Shown here: one piece after another, positions 17,701-28,785 of the stretch
Numbering within the stretch: the first letter of the stretch is position 1
Layout: each line of letters opens with the position of its first letter
Source of the DNA: Bog-532 sp963720945
Lineage (GTDB): Bacteria; Actinomycetota; Actinomycetes; Streptosporangiales; Streptosporangiaceae
DNA length: 64,000 nucleotides
Reading direction: 5' to 3'
Assembly (NCBI GenBank): GCA_963720945.1
Contig: CAVRHH010000008.1
Span: forward strand, 62,001 to 126,000
The notes under the pieces: generated by a model
Databases searched by the model: none
Told to the model about the DNA's origin: nothing
Seen by the model: the letters and a program-made list of their open reading frames with translations, nothing else
Program-made: the position numbers and the translations under genes

Positions 17701-19218
17701 GATGACCTGCCCGCGGCGCAGGAACAGCGGCCGGCCAGCATCAGCCTGGACACGTTCGGGCACCTGATGGCGGCGGGCGGGCCGCGCAGCGGGCGGTCCC
17801 AGCTGCTGCGGACCATCGCCGCCTCGGCGGCCGTCGCGCTGACCGCCGCCGACGTGCACCTCTACGGCATCGACTGCGGGAACGGGGCGCTGCTGCCGCT
17901 CGCCGATCTGCCGCACTGCGGGGCGGTGGTCACCCGCGCCCAGGGCGAGCGGGCCACCCGGCTGATCACCCGGCTCGGCGAGGAGGTCAGCCGCCGCCAG
18001 GAACTACTGGCCCAGGGCGGTTTCGCCGATATCCGCGAGCAGCGCGCCACGGCGGCGGGCGACGCCGGGGCCGGGGGCAGGACCGGGCCGAAGCTGCCGC
18101 ACATCCTGGTCCTGCTGGACCGGTGGGAGGGATTCACCACCTCACTCGGCGAGCTGGACAGCGGGCGGCTCACCGGCACGATCACCACCATCCTCGGCGA
18201 GGGGGCCAGCGCCGGCGTGCACCTGGTGATGACCGGGGACCGGTCGCTGATCGCCGGGCGCATCGCCTCGATGACCGAGGACAAGCTGGCGTTCCGGCTG
18301 CCCGACCGGGATGACTACGCCATGATCGGGCTGCGGCCGCGGGACATGCCGGACAACATCCCGGACGGCCGCGCGTTCCGCACCGGCTCCGGTATCGAGA
18401 CCCAGGTCGCGCTGCTGTCGGCCGACCCGTCGGGTCAGGGGCAGGCGGCCGCGATCCGCGACATCGCCGGGAAGGCCGCGCACCGGGACGAGGCGCTGCC
18501 GCCGTGGGCCCGGCCGTTCCGCGTCGACGTGCTGCCCGCCCGGATCACGTTCGACGAGGCGTGGCGGCTGCGGGACCGGCGGGCGTCCGCGAGCCCGCTG
18601 TGGGCCCTGGTCGGCGTGGGCGGCGACGAACTGACCGCGGCCGGCCCGGACCTGGCCGCGGGCGTGCCGGTGTTCATCGCGGCCGGCCCGGCCAAGTCCG
18701 GGCGCAGCACCGTGCTGATGGCCATGGCCCGGTCGCTGCTGGCCGCCGGTACCCAGCTCATCGTGGTGACGCCGCGCCCGTCCCCGCTGCGCTCGCTGGC
18801 CACCGCGCCGGGAGTCGTGGCCGTGTTCGAGGGGCCCGGCCTGGGCGCGGCGGAGTTCGCCGGAGCCGTGGGCTCGTTCACCGGACCGGGCGTGGTGATC
18901 ATCGACGACGCGGAACAGCACCGGGACTGCGGCGCCGGGGCCGAGCTCAGCAAGCTCATCAGCTTCGGCGCCGACGCCGGGCACGCGCTGGTCATCGGCG
19001 GCGACGCCGAGGCCCTGAGCGGCGGTTTCGGCGGGTGGCACGTGGAGGCGCGGCGCGCCCGGCGCGGCTGCCTGATCGCCCCGCAGTCGCTGCCCGAGGG
19101 CGACCTGATCGGTGTGCGGCTGCCGCGCAGCGTGACCGGGGAGCCGGTGCGGCCCGGGCGTGCGCTGCTCAACGCCGGCGACGGCAACCTGATCACCGTC
19201 ACCGTCCCCGGCGGCTGA
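14710..19218 (+). CDS. eccC: type VII secretion FtsK/SpoIIIE ATPase EccC/EssC-type
   Basis: A 1502-aa membrane ATPase that drives ESX/type VII export. Order: an N-terminal domain of ubiquitin-like/FHA character (about 1-215), two membrane helices near residues 262-300 (ILMAVIPVLLGVAMAYFLH), then three FtsK/SpoIIIE domains. D1 has an intact Walker A (GTTGSGKSELLQ, near residue 680), Walker B (PRLLIVIDEFASM) and the NLRIALRV segment. D2 (near 1020) has GGPRSGRSQLL and D3 (near 1323) has GPAKSGRSTVL; both have Arg where the P-loop Lys should be, as expected of substrate-binding rather than hydrolysing domains. The FHA-like N-terminus resembles Firmicutes EssC more than mycobacterial EccC. RBS GGAAGGACGACG. 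No eccB, eccD, eccE or mycP is nearby. Confidence 0.9.
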   Translation: MRLALTVVSPAARRQADVLLEAHPATPVATVAEQLDRFLHAGLATSAGAGPDASDPPGAGPGGHVLAFPGPRSPAPIALYVDQALVPPAQVLAESQIRQGCVISLGDASGCLSPEPAGVVEIQVAGGPAAGSVHRLTLGEADIGGAGGPAHILIADPQLPATALHVWVDAQGRCTVAPYGGVRAELDREPLAGPAPWPPGQLVTVGGTLLGLARYEPPDAALHVSEDGAGVDFNRPPRLLPPERMTRFQLPRPPARPERRPAPILMAVIPVLLGVAMAYFLHQIYMLAVCALSPVMLLGTFVTDRRHGRRSHAQQMADYAGHKARIEQDAQEALDAERVQRRAGGPDPAVVLTIASGPRRRLWERRRTDPDYLLLRLGTADLPSAVELADPTQDEHRRQVFWTVPDAPVSVPLAQRGVLGIAGPGEAPRSLGRWLLAQAAVLHSPNDLQIYVLTDSSGQASWGWASWLPHCRPADGRAVALIGNDAQTVAARIADLLAIIAARQRARSESGLAGVTFRQADIIVVFDGSRKLRLLPGAVQILREGPQAGVYAICLDADERLLPAECQAVTTAEAGGLRVRQMSEDTITGVRPDYVGPGWCARLARGISPVRDVSDDDDGAGLPDSGRLLDVLGLEPPGDSAIVARWQAEGGSTLAIIGESYDGPFGIDIRRDGPHGLVAGTTGSGKSELLQTIVASLAVANRPDAMTFVLVDYKGGSAFKDCVALPHTVGMVTDLDAHLVERALVSLTAELTRREHILAAAGTKDIEDYTRRRMRAGAASGLEPLPRLLIVIDEFASMVRDLPDFVTGLVNIAQRGRSLGIHLILATQRPSGAVSADIRANTNLRIALRVTDANESADVIGSPEAAHILPSTPGRGYVRLGHASLVPFQSGRVGGRRPGTAAPGALATEPPWLARIGWAGAGRPEPQRPAAGHRDDEEVTDLTVLVSAIQVAARGLRIRPAHSPWLPALPATLLLRDLMRDHGMAAGDGLPAFPYGLDDLPAAQEQRPASISLDTFGHLMAAGGPRSGRSQLLRTIAASAAVALTAADVHLYGIDCGNGALLPLADLPHCGAVVTRAQGERATRLITRLGEEVSRRQELLAQGGFADIREQRATAAGDAGAGGRTGPKLPHILVLLDRWEGFTTSLGELDSGRLTGTITTILGEGASAGVHLVMTGDRSLIAGRIASMTEDKLAFRLPDRDDYAMIGLRPRDMPDNIPDGRAFRTGSGIETQVALLSADPSGQGQAAAIRDIAGKAAHRDEALPPWARPFRVDVLPARITFDEAWRLRDRRASASPLWALVGVGGDELTAAGPDLAAGVPVFIAAGPAKSGRSTVLMAMARSLLAAGTQLIVVTPRPSPLRSLATAPGVVAVFEGPGLGAAEFAGAVGSFTGPGVVIIDDAEQHRDCGAGAELSKLISFGADAGHALVIGGDAEALSGGFGGWHVEARRARRGCLIAPQSLPEGDLIGVRLPRSVTGEPVRPGRALLNAGDGNLITVTVPGG

Positions 19219-19246
19219 CCCCGGCCGGGGACTTCCCTGGCCGGGG
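19219..19246. terminator. hairpin terminator between convergent genes
   Basis: Immediately after the eccC stop, CCCCGGCCGGGG and CCCTGGCCGGGG form a 12-bp stem with one G-U pair and the 4-base loop ACTT. There is no U-run, as is common in actinobacteria. It sits between convergent genes and could stop transcription from both sides. Confidence 0.65.
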
Positions 19247-19250
19247 GGCG

Positions 19251-19535
19251 TCAGCGGCGGGTCTGGTGCTGCTGCCGGGCGGCCTGGGCGGACCGCGCGG
19301 CGCGGGCCGCCGCCACGGCACGGTTCCGGAAGATCACCGCGAAGGCGGAACTGGCCATCGCGCAGACCAGCATCAGGACCAGGAACACGAACGCGACGGC
19401 GGCGGCTTTGGCCGCGAACGCCACGAAGGCGCCCCCCAGCATGACGAAGGCGGCCACCAGCGTGGCCCGGCTGGCCCGGCTGGCCCGGTGCATGTTCGCC
19501 AGCTGCGCGGTGCCCGCTTCCCTGCGCTCGCTCAT
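19251..19535 (-). CDS. small two-helix membrane protein in ESX-like locus
   Basis: A 94-aa membrane protein of unknown function. It starts at ATG 19535 with GGAGAGCAGCAGTA upstream; the longer open frame to 19577 lacks a ribosome site. A polar N-terminus of about 25 residues precedes two nearly contiguous hydrophobic helices (ATLVAAFVMLGGAFVAFAA and AVAFVFLVLMLVCAMASSA). A basic Ala/Arg/Gln tail (NRAVAAARAARSAQAARQ) follows and should stay in the cytoplasm. The next gene upstream encodes a protein of the same size and layout, suggesting a duplicated pair. It may be a small membrane partner of EccC, replacing missing Ecc components, but this rests on position only. Confidence 0.7.
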   Translation of the reverse strand: MSERREAGTAQLANMHRASRASRATLVAAFVMLGGAFVAFAAKAAAVAFVFLVLMLVCAMASSAFAVIFRNRAVAAARAARSAQAARQQHQTRR

Positions 19536-19586
19536 TACTGCTGCTCTCCGTTCAGGCGGCCGGGCCGGTGCGCACACACGGCGCCG

Positions 19587-19856
19587 TTATCGGTCATCCC
19601 AGGGCTCCTTATCCGGGCGGGCCGGCCGGGCCTGGCGGGCCTGGCGGGCGAAGGCCTGCGCCTGGGACTGCAGGCGGAGCATCACGACCAGGGCCGCGAC
19701 GCCGAAGGCCACCATGAGGACGAGGAAGACCGCGCCCACCACGGCGGGCGCGCCGGCCGCGAAGGAAACCGCGCCGGCCACCAGCATCACCAGGGCCGCC
19801 AGCAGCAGGCGGACACTCCGCCCCATCGGGCGCATGCTGGGGCCGGCTGTGGTCAC
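19587..19856 (-). CDS. small two-helix membrane protein in ESX-like locus
   Basis: An 89-aa membrane protein of unknown function. GTG 19856 overlaps the preceding stop (GTGA), so I prefer it to ATG 19835, which has no ribosome site. Two hydrophobic helices (LLLAALVMLVAGAVSFAAG and VVGAVFLVLMVAFGVAALVV) are followed by a tail with RQARQARPARP. The layout and tail composition match the neighbouring 94-aa protein, so the two may be paralogues acting together in the membrane near EccC (inference). Confidence 0.7.
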   Translation of the reverse strand: MTTAGPSMRPMGRSVRLLLAALVMLVAGAVSFAAGAPAVVGAVFLVLMVAFGVAALVVMLRLQSQAQAFARQARQARPARPDKEPWDDR

Positions 19857-20476
19857 GGGACCGGCATGATCGTGATGGCCCGGATGAGCGCGTCGATGTC
19901 GGGCATGGCCCGCTCCAGGCGGCCCAGGTCGGGGCAGGCGGTGAAAACCCGGAGGTCGGTGTCGAGCTCGTCGCAGCGCCACGCGTAGCTGAGCGCGCCG
20001 ATCAGGCCGGCGCCCTCGCTCGCCCGCTGGTAGTACAGGCACCGCAGCCCGGTGCCGAGCCTTTCCGTCGTCACCTGCTCGACCAGCGGCGCTTCGACGG
20101 CGGCGGGCTCATCGGCCCGGACGAGGTCGCGCAGCTGGCTGTCGCGATCCCCCACCGCCTGCCAGACGGCCAGGCAGACCGGCAGCGGCGCGAGCGTGAC
20201 GTCCGGCAGGTGCAGCAGCGCGGTGTGGCACGGCAGCAGCCGGTAGATGCTCTGCTGCTCCTCCAGCAAAGTCTTCTCCAGCCCCTTGACCTGCCGCTTG
20301 CCATGCTTGAGGCCGGACGCGTCCCACCACAGGCCGGCGAAACCGCCGGCCCACTCCTGGGCCGTCATGTGCTCGCCGAACGAGGGCGGGCAGGGGATCC
20401 AGATCGTCTGGTCGTAGTCGACCTTCGGCCAGCCCTTTTTGCTCATCAGGCCGGCGAGGCCCGCCGGTTCTGTCAC
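19853..20476 (-). CDS. uncharacterised 207-aa ESX-locus protein
   Basis: I do not recognise this family. GTG 20476 is chosen because GGAG lies 7 bases before it; the longer open frame has no support. No signal peptide or membrane helix, so it is probably cytoplasmic. The N-terminal half is rich in Trp and Pro (WPKVDYDQTIWIPCPPSFGE, WAGGFAGLWWD). The C-terminal half ends in a beta-hairpin then helix pattern (GLIGALSYAWRCDEL, LRVFTACPDLG, MPDIDALIRAITI). That ending resembles the end of the upstream 217-aa protein, and both may share a Mog1/PsbP-like fold; this is a weak inference. It is coupled by a 4-base overlap to the small membrane protein downstream. Confidence 0.6.
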   Translation of the reverse strand: MTEPAGLAGLMSKKGWPKVDYDQTIWIPCPPSFGEHMTAQEWAGGFAGLWWDASGLKHGKRQVKGLEKTLLEEQQSIYRLLPCHTALLHLPDVTLAPLPVCLAVWQAVGDRDSQLRDLVRADEPAAVEAPLVEQVTTERLGTGLRCLYYQRASEGAGLIGALSYAWRCDELDTDLRVFTACPDLGRLERAMPDIDALIRAITIMPVP

Positions 20477-20507
20477 CGCGCAGCTCCTTTGGTCGTCCTC
20501 GCCCCGA

Positions 20508-21161
20508 TCACACGGTAGCCCACCGGAACGTGGACATGATCGCGTCGAACAGCTGGACCAGCATCCTCGCGAGCCCATCGCCCGGATCGCCGGCGCCCAG
20601 CGTGGAGAAACCGGCCAGCAGCCAGCGATCCGGGGCCCCGGGCACCGGGACCACGTAGTCGACGCGCCGGGAGCCGTACTCGATCCCCTGCGCCGGATCG
20701 GGCGGCGCCGCCTGCTCGGACCGGGCGGCGGTCACCCCGTCGACGGTCACCGGGCGGCCGTCCGCCGCGCCGTCCACCAGGTGGCTGACGATCTGTTCCG
20801 GGGCGGCCGCCCCGCCGGACCCGATCGAGCCTTCTGACACGATGAAGGAGGCCGCCACCGGCAGGCCGTTCCGCAGCTCAACCGGCAGGTAGAGGTCGAC
20901 CGCGCCGTTCTTGCGGGCCTGGGCGGCCGCCCGGCGCAGCCGCCCTTCCACCTCGGCGCGGTAGGGGGCGAGCTGGTCACGCGGCACCCTGGCGGGCAGC
21001 GCACGGAACTTGGCGTCCAGGATCGCCTTGATGGCCTCGTCGGTCCCGTGCCGGGCCGGGATCTTCTCCCAGCCCGGCGGCAGGACGAGGGTGTACCCGG
21101 CGGCCGGCCGCGGCCGCGCCGCCGCGCCGCCAGCGTGCGCCGCCCGTCCGCCCGCTACCAC
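20508..21161 (-). CDS. uncharacterised 217-aa ESX-locus protein, possibly PsbP/Mog1-like
   Basis: A soluble protein with no signal peptide. After a short Ala/Gly-rich start it has YTLVLPPGWEKIP, a helix (IKAILDAKFRALPARVPRDQ), a strand (GAVDLYLPVEL), and it ends with DRWLLAGFSTL and LVQLFDAIMSTFRW. This strand-helix-strand order, with a first strand reading like PPGWxxIP, is typical of PsbP/Mog1/LpqN-like proteins, but I hold the assignment loosely. The GTG start overlaps the TAG stop of the 496-aa gene, so the two are translationally coupled. A chaperone or immunity-like partner for that protein is one possibility. Confidence 0.6.
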   Translation of the reverse strand: MVAGGRAAHAGGAAARPRPAAGYTLVLPPGWEKIPARHGTDEAIKAILDAKFRALPARVPRDQLAPYRAEVEGRLRRAAAQARKNGAVDLYLPVELRNGLPVAASFIVSEGSIGSGGAAAPEQIVSHLVDGAADGRPVTVDGVTAARSEQAAPPDPAQGIEYGSRRVDYVVPVPGAPDRWLLAGFSTLGAGDPGDGLARMLVQLFDAIMSTFRWATV

Positions 21162-22645
21162 GTGCCCGTCAGGAGGCTGAACGCCGGGATAGCGAGCGGA
21201 TCGATCGTGCTGGCGATGTGCACGAAATCGTTCGCCTGGGCCGTGCTGAAGCCGCCATCCATCGTGGTCGCGTCCTCGATTGCGCCGAAGCCCGCGGAGA
21301 CGGGGTTCGCCGGGAGGTGCACGCTGAGCGGGACCGGCCCGATATGCAGGGGCTGGCCGTTGCTGCCGTCCAGCCCCAGGCCGCCGAGCAGGGGTGCCCC
21401 GACCCCCGCGGTGAAGCTGGTGCCCGCGTTGACGCCGAGGATCGCCGTGAACTCCTTGCCCGAGGACACGCTGGCCAGCACGGCCGGGTTACCCGCGAAG
21501 CGCTGCCAGACCGCGTAGATCTTGCCCAGGTTCTCCGCGTCCTCGGACGTGCCGCCGATCTTGATCGCGGCCCGGGCCAGCGTCGGGAGCTTCCCCTCGA
21601 ACTCCGCGACCTCCGGGATCAGCTTCGTGACCGTGCCGCTCCCGAACTGGGTCATGATCTTGGCCCGGGCCGCGTCGTCGAACACGGTCCCCGCCTTGTC
21701 CAGGAACGCCTGGCCGCGGGCCAGCATCGCGGTCCGCTCGCCCTGGACGAGGCCCTTCCCGAGGTCTTCGGTGCCCTCGGCCACGGCCTTGAGCGTCCCG
21801 CTCGCGGCCTTGCCGATCCCGAAGGTCAGCAGGGCCAGCGTGTCCAGGGCCACGTCGAACCAGGACCCGTTGCCGGTGGCCGCGAGCATGATCCGGCCCG
21901 CCAGGGCCGCGGCGGTGAGGCCGAAGCCGATCCACAGCAGCGCGGCCACAATATTGACGCCCGGGATGAACAGGGCCACCACGGCCAGGATGGTGGCGGC
22001 GATCTCCAGCCCGGTACAGATGTCCTTGATCAGCCAGGCGTTCTGGCTGACCCACTCCTCGAAACTGTCCCACCAGGAGTCCTTGACCCCATCGTCGATC
22101 GCCCGGCTGATCTGGCCCGCGTGCTGGCTGGCGGAGCTGTCGCGCAGCGCTGTCGCCCTGGCCAGCAGCGCCCTGGCCGCGTCCAGCTCACCCTGGGCCT
22201 GGCGCATCGCGGTGTGGTAGTTCTGCACGTCCTGCTGCTGCGCGGCGGTGAGGTTGCTGCCGCTCGGCAGCACGACGGCCTGGTTCAGCTTCTGGTAGGG
22301 CCCCTCGGCCTGGTTCAGTGCCTGGATCGACATGGACTGGGCCTGCTCCAGGTCCGGGATCCAGCCGTTCAGGGCCGACAACACCGTCTGGTACCGGCCC
22401 ACCACCTTGCCGAGCTGGCCGGCGAGGTCATTGGCGGACGACTGGATTGTGCCGGCGTACTGGCCCTTCAGCGTGCCGTCCGGGCCGTGCGCGCCGATCT
22501 GGCGCAGCGCCGCCACCTGGCCGGAGATCTGGCTGGCGACCTGAGCCAGGTGGGAGGCCTCCTCGGCGATCCGCTGCGGGTCCCCTGGTACCGGGTCGGT
22601 GTCCAGGCCGAGCGGCTGCCACTGATAGCCGGGTGGCCGTCCCAC
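21155..22645 (-). CDS. candidate type VII secretion substrate with WXG-like N-terminus
   Basis: A 496-aa protein. The first 180 residues are long amphipathic helices without Pro (around AEEASHLAQVASQISGQVAA and SANDLAGQLGKVVGRYQTVL), the pattern of the fused N-terminal targeting domain of large type VII substrates. Next come hydrophobic segments at about 215-250 (LEIAATILAVVALFIPGVNI, LLWIGFGLTAAALAG) and a shorter one near 270. The remaining 220 residues are mixed helical with a Gly/Pro-rich C-terminus. No nuclease, deaminase or NADase signature is visible, so a toxin role is not supported. It is followed by the coupled 217-aa gene and preceded, 28 bp away, by a WXG100-like gene, as expected of a substrate with its helper. 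Confidence 0.68.
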   Translation of the reverse strand: MGRPPGYQWQPLGLDTDPVPGDPQRIAEEASHLAQVASQISGQVAALRQIGAHGPDGTLKGQYAGTIQSSANDLAGQLGKVVGRYQTVLSALNGWIPDLEQAQSMSIQALNQAEGPYQKLNQAVVLPSGSNLTAAQQQDVQNYHTAMRQAQGELDAARALLARATALRDSSASQHAGQISRAIDDGVKDSWWDSFEEWVSQNAWLIKDICTGLEIAATILAVVALFIPGVNIVAALLWIGFGLTAAALAGRIMLAATGNGSWFDVALDTLALLTFGIGKAASGTLKAVAEGTEDLGKGLVQGERTAMLARGQAFLDKAGTVFDDAARAKIMTQFGSGTVTKLIPEVAEFEGKLPTLARAAIKIGGTSEDAENLGKIYAVWQRFAGNPAVLASVSSGKEFTAILGVNAGTSFTAGVGAPLLGGLGLDGSNGQPLHIGPVPLSVHLPANPVSAGFGAIEDATTMDGGFSTAQANDFVHIASTIDPLAIPAFSLLTGTW

Positions 22646-22673
22646 GTGGTTAACCCCCTGGGTGTCTGGCGGG

Positions 22674-22961
22674 CTACTGCTGCGTCTTCAGGCTGGCGGC
22701 CATGCGGTGGTCGGTCCGCTGGAACTGGTCCTTCGACTCACTGATCATTTTGCCGAGCGCCTGCATCGAGCCGACCAGCTTCTGCCGGTGGTAGTCCCAG
22801 TTCCCGGCGAAGCCGTCCATCGCGGCGGCGATGTCACCCGACCCCATGGCCCCGTCGTAGCTGCCGTCGCGGGCCTTGATGTGCTGAAACTCCGACACCA
22901 GGCTGCTCAGGGTCCGCTCGGTCGAGTCCAGGAGCTGGTAGTCGACCTTGAGGTCCGCCAT
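22674..22961 (-). CDS. second WXG100-like ESX protein
   Basis: A 95-aa two-helix protein. Start ATG 22961 with GGGAG eight bases upstream; the open frame to 23024 is rejected. The helices span about residues 8-40 and 50-90. The turn carries GFAGNWDYHRQ, which keeps the Trp but lacks the Gly two residues later. The C-terminus has FQRTD, again the (Y/F)xxxD/E export pattern. It leads the minus-strand ESX gene set, 8 kb from the other WXG100-like gene and on the opposite strand. The pair may form the usual Esx heterodimer. Confidence 0.8.
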   Translation of the reverse strand: MADLKVDYQLLDSTERTLSSLVSEFQHIKARDGSYDGAMGSGDIAAAMDGFAGNWDYHRQKLVGSMQALGKMISESKDQFQRTDHRMAASLKTQQ

Positions 22962-23177
22962 TGCTCCGTCTCCCTGGCTGCTCGGTTTCACCCCGGCGCG
23001 ACCATTGCTATCTAGATCACGCATAAGGTGTCAAGCCGGTTCAGCCGGCTGCGATCACCCCGTTACCGCACATTGCGCCCCGCGGCGGCAGCAGCGGGGG
23101 AACCGCGCCACGATGGGATCATCGTTGTCGCTACAGCGTCTACGGCGGTCCCTTTGCTGCCCTGGGGGAGGCAGCGG

Positions 23178-25568
23178 TCAGAGGGCGCGGAGGACCAGGA
23201 GGGCCATGTCGTCGGTGCGGGGGCCGGAGCCGAAGTCCTCGGCCGCGCGCTGGATCCGCGCCGCGACGGCGCCGGCGTTGAGGCCGCCGCACCGGGCCAG
23301 CACGTGGGCCAGGCCGTCCTCGTCGTCGAGCAGGCGGCCGGCGGCATCGCGCCGTTCGGTGATCCCGTCGGTGACGGACAGCAGGAGGTCACCCGGGTAG
23401 AGGTCGACCGTCTGGGCCGTGAAGGAGAGGTCGCCGATCACCCCCAGCAGCGGCTGCGGCTCGGCGGCGGCCCGCGGCAGCAGGGCCGGCCCCGGGCCGG
23501 GCTTCGCGCGGAGCAGCAGCGGCAGCGGATGCCCGGCGGACACGAGGCGCAGCCGGACGGCGGCCCTCGCGCCCTCCCCGTCCCCGTCGAAGAGCGCCCC
23601 CTCTTCCTCCGGGCCCGGGGCGGCACCGCCGAGGACGGTGAGCTCGCCATGCAGCAACGTGATGAACCGGGCCCGCGGGCCCTCCTCCAGGATGAGCTGG
23701 TTCAGCCGCCCCATGACGTCGGCCACGTCGTGGCCTTCCCGGGCAAGGATGCGCAGCGCGTGCCGGGCCAGCCCGGTGACGGCCGCCGCTTCCGGCCCGG
23801 TCCCGCAGACATCGCCGATCGCGAACCGCCAGCGGTTCTGCCCGGCCGGGAACACGTCGTAAAAGTCACCGCCGACCTCGTTGCCCTCCCCGGCGACTTT
23901 GTGCGCCACCGACAGGTCCACGCCCGGAATCCGGGGCAGCTCCGGCGGCAGCAGGCTGCGCTGCAGGGCCTGGCTGGTCAGCTGCTGCTGCTCGTACAGC
24001 CGGGCGTTGTCCAGGGCGAGCGCGGCCCGCCGGGCCAGGTCCTCGGTCAGCTCGAGCGCTTCGCGCGGCGGCCGGTCGCCGCGGGGCCGGCCGATCACGA
24101 CCATGCCGAGGCTGCGCCCGCGCGCGGCCAGCGGGAAACACCAGGCCGCGTCGGCGGCCAGGACGACCGCCTCGTCGGTGAGGGCCGTGCCGTCGGCGGC
24201 CAGTGACCAGCTCCGGCCGGCTTCGTCCGCTTCCGGTGGCGGCACCATCTGCAGCAGCCCCGCGAGCGGATCGATCAGCGACTCGTCGGCATGCCACACG
24301 TACGCGGGGTACAGGTCGCCCGCGTCGTCGGCCAGCAGCACCGCGCACCAGGCGGCCAGGCGCGGGACGACGAGCTGGGCGATCAGCGAGATCGTCTTCT
24401 CCTGGTCCAGCGTGCTGGCCAGCAGCTCGCTCGCCTCAGCGAGGAAGCCGATCCGGCCGCGCCGCCTGCGCTCGAGCTCGCTGAGCCGGGCCCGTTCGAG
24501 GGACATGGCCACGCGGTCCGCGACCCGCTGCAGTCTGGCCGCGTCACCGCCGTCGAACCGGTCCGGTGCGGTGGCGGCGGCCCCGAGCACGCCGGTCACC
24601 CGGCCGTCCACCAGGAACGGGACGGTCACCAGCGACTTCGCCGCGGCGCCGTCGGCGAAGACGGCCGGCACCGACGGGGCGAACAGGGACTCCGAGACGC
24701 CGACACCGGCTGCGGCGCGGACGCGCAGCTCGCCGTCCTCGTCGGCGACCAGCGCGTAGGCGGCGTCGGCCGTGACCACGTCCCGGGCGGTCTCCACGGT
24801 GTGCCGGAGCAGCTCGTCGTAGCTGAGGGTGCCGAGATCCGGCCGCAGGGCCGCCGCGGGATCGTCCGCGGCACGGACCGGGCGGCGGTCGCCGCCGGGC
24901 CCCCGGGGCGCTCCGCCCGCTGTCCCGCGGGCACCGGGCCCGCGGGTACCCGGGTCAGCGGCGCCGCGTCCGCTGTCGTGGCCGTCGTCCGGGCCGCCGT
25001 TGGCCACGTGGCCCACGGCCACGCCCGGCGCTTCGGATCCGCCGGTTCCGGCCACGGCCGCGTCGCCGGCCCCGGCGGCCCAGGTGCCGTCCGCACCGGC
25101 GGCGGCCGCGATCGCGGGCGGGGGATCGCCCATCTCATCGCCGGCTTCGTCCCGGGCCAGGCTCATCCGGAACCATACGGCCTTGGCGGTCCGCGCGTAC
25201 GTCACGCCCCACGAGGTGGCCAGCGCGGAGGGCAGCAGGAGACCCCGGCCGCGCTCCGCGGACGTACTGGCGGCCTTGGGGATGTCGGGCAGCGTGCGGG
25301 CCGGGTGGCGGTCGCGGACCGCGACCTCCAGCTCGCCGGAGACCAGCCGGCACGTGACGTCGAGGGCCGTGCCCGCGTGCACGACCGCGTTCGTGACCAG
25401 CTCGCTGGTCAGCAGGACCGCGTCATCGACTACCCGGTCAGGGTCCCAGGCCCGCACCGCGATGTCCCACGACTGCAGCGTCTGGCGGACGAAACGGCGG
25501 GCTGCCGCAGCGGCCGCCGGCTCGGGCTGGTACGCCGCGGACGCGACGAGGTCACTTCGTCCGCTCAC
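23178..25568 (-). CDS. osaC: OsaC-like RsbW-GAF-GAF-PP2C signalling protein
   Basis: A 796-aa cytoplasmic regulator. Order: an RsbW-like HATPase (residues about 10-140, with LLTSELVTNAVVHA as the N box and STSAERGRGLLLPSA as the G box), a Gly/Ala/Pro-rich linker (about 150-245), a GAF domain (about 255-365), a second GAF (about 385-525), and a SpoIIE/PP2C phosphatase (about 560-796, with GGDFYDVFP and VSDGITE-type VTDGITERRDAAG). The layout and its divergent position next to a poly-HAMP kinase match OsaC of Streptomyces coelicolor, which acts with sigma-B after osmotic stress. By analogy it would phosphorylate or dephosphorylate an anti-sigma antagonist. The gene symbol is by architecture and context, not alignment. 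Confidence 0.78.
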   Translation of the reverse strand: MSGRSDLVASAAYQPEPAAAAAARRFVRQTLQSWDIAVRAWDPDRVVDDAVLLTSELVTNAVVHAGTALDVTCRLVSGELEVAVRDRHPARTLPDIPKAASTSAERGRGLLLPSALATSWGVTYARTAKAVWFRMSLARDEAGDEMGDPPPAIAAAAGADGTWAAGAGDAAVAGTGGSEAPGVAVGHVANGGPDDGHDSGRGAADPGTRGPGARGTAGGAPRGPGGDRRPVRAADDPAAALRPDLGTLSYDELLRHTVETARDVVTADAAYALVADEDGELRVRAAAGVGVSESLFAPSVPAVFADGAAAKSLVTVPFLVDGRVTGVLGAAATAPDRFDGGDAARLQRVADRVAMSLERARLSELERRRRGRIGFLAEASELLASTLDQEKTISLIAQLVVPRLAAWCAVLLADDAGDLYPAYVWHADESLIDPLAGLLQMVPPPEADEAGRSWSLAADGTALTDEAVVLAADAAWCFPLAARGRSLGMVVIGRPRGDRPPREALELTEDLARRAALALDNARLYEQQQLTSQALQRSLLPPELPRIPGVDLSVAHKVAGEGNEVGGDFYDVFPAGQNRWRFAIGDVCGTGPEAAAVTGLARHALRILAREGHDVADVMGRLNQLILEEGPRARFITLLHGELTVLGGAAPGPEEEGALFDGDGEGARAAVRLRLVSAGHPLPLLLRAKPGPGPALLPRAAAEPQPLLGVIGDLSFTAQTVDLYPGDLLLSVTDGITERRDAAGRLLDDEDGLAHVLARCGGLNAGAVAARIQRAAEDFGSGPRTDDMALLVLRAL

Positions 25569-25596
25569 GTGTCCTCTCGGTCCTTACTGGCTCGCG

Positions 25597-25610
25597 CGCG
25601 ATTAATCGCG
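25597..25610. promoter_or_regulatory. perfect 14-bp palindrome in osaC/osaA divergent region
   Basis: CGCGATTAATCGCG is perfectly self-complementary and lies 29 bp upstream of the osaC-like start, within the 214-bp divergent promoter region of the osa-like genes. An AT centre flanked by GC arms is the form of a dimer operator. The surrounding gap is clearly less GC-rich than the genes. The binding protein is unknown. Confidence 0.4.
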
Positions 25611-25782
25611 GTAAGTGCTGAGCCCTTGCCTCCATCGTGACAGACTCGTGAGGTTAATACTTTCTATCGGGCCATCGTAAAGAACTTACTAGAGAACAGC
25701 AGGCCGGCTTGGGGAAGATTGAAGGACGGCCGCACAGCCACGCACCATTTGATCGCTGCGCGAATGCCTCGGAGGGAGCACT

Positions 25783-28781
<2,999 letters not shown>

Positions 28782-28785
<4 letters not shown>

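Noticed and set aside
21155..22645. Polymorphic toxin with immunity gene
   Set aside because: Gene pairing and N-terminus fit, but no toxin motif is visible in the C-terminal part, so only a secretion substrate is claimed.
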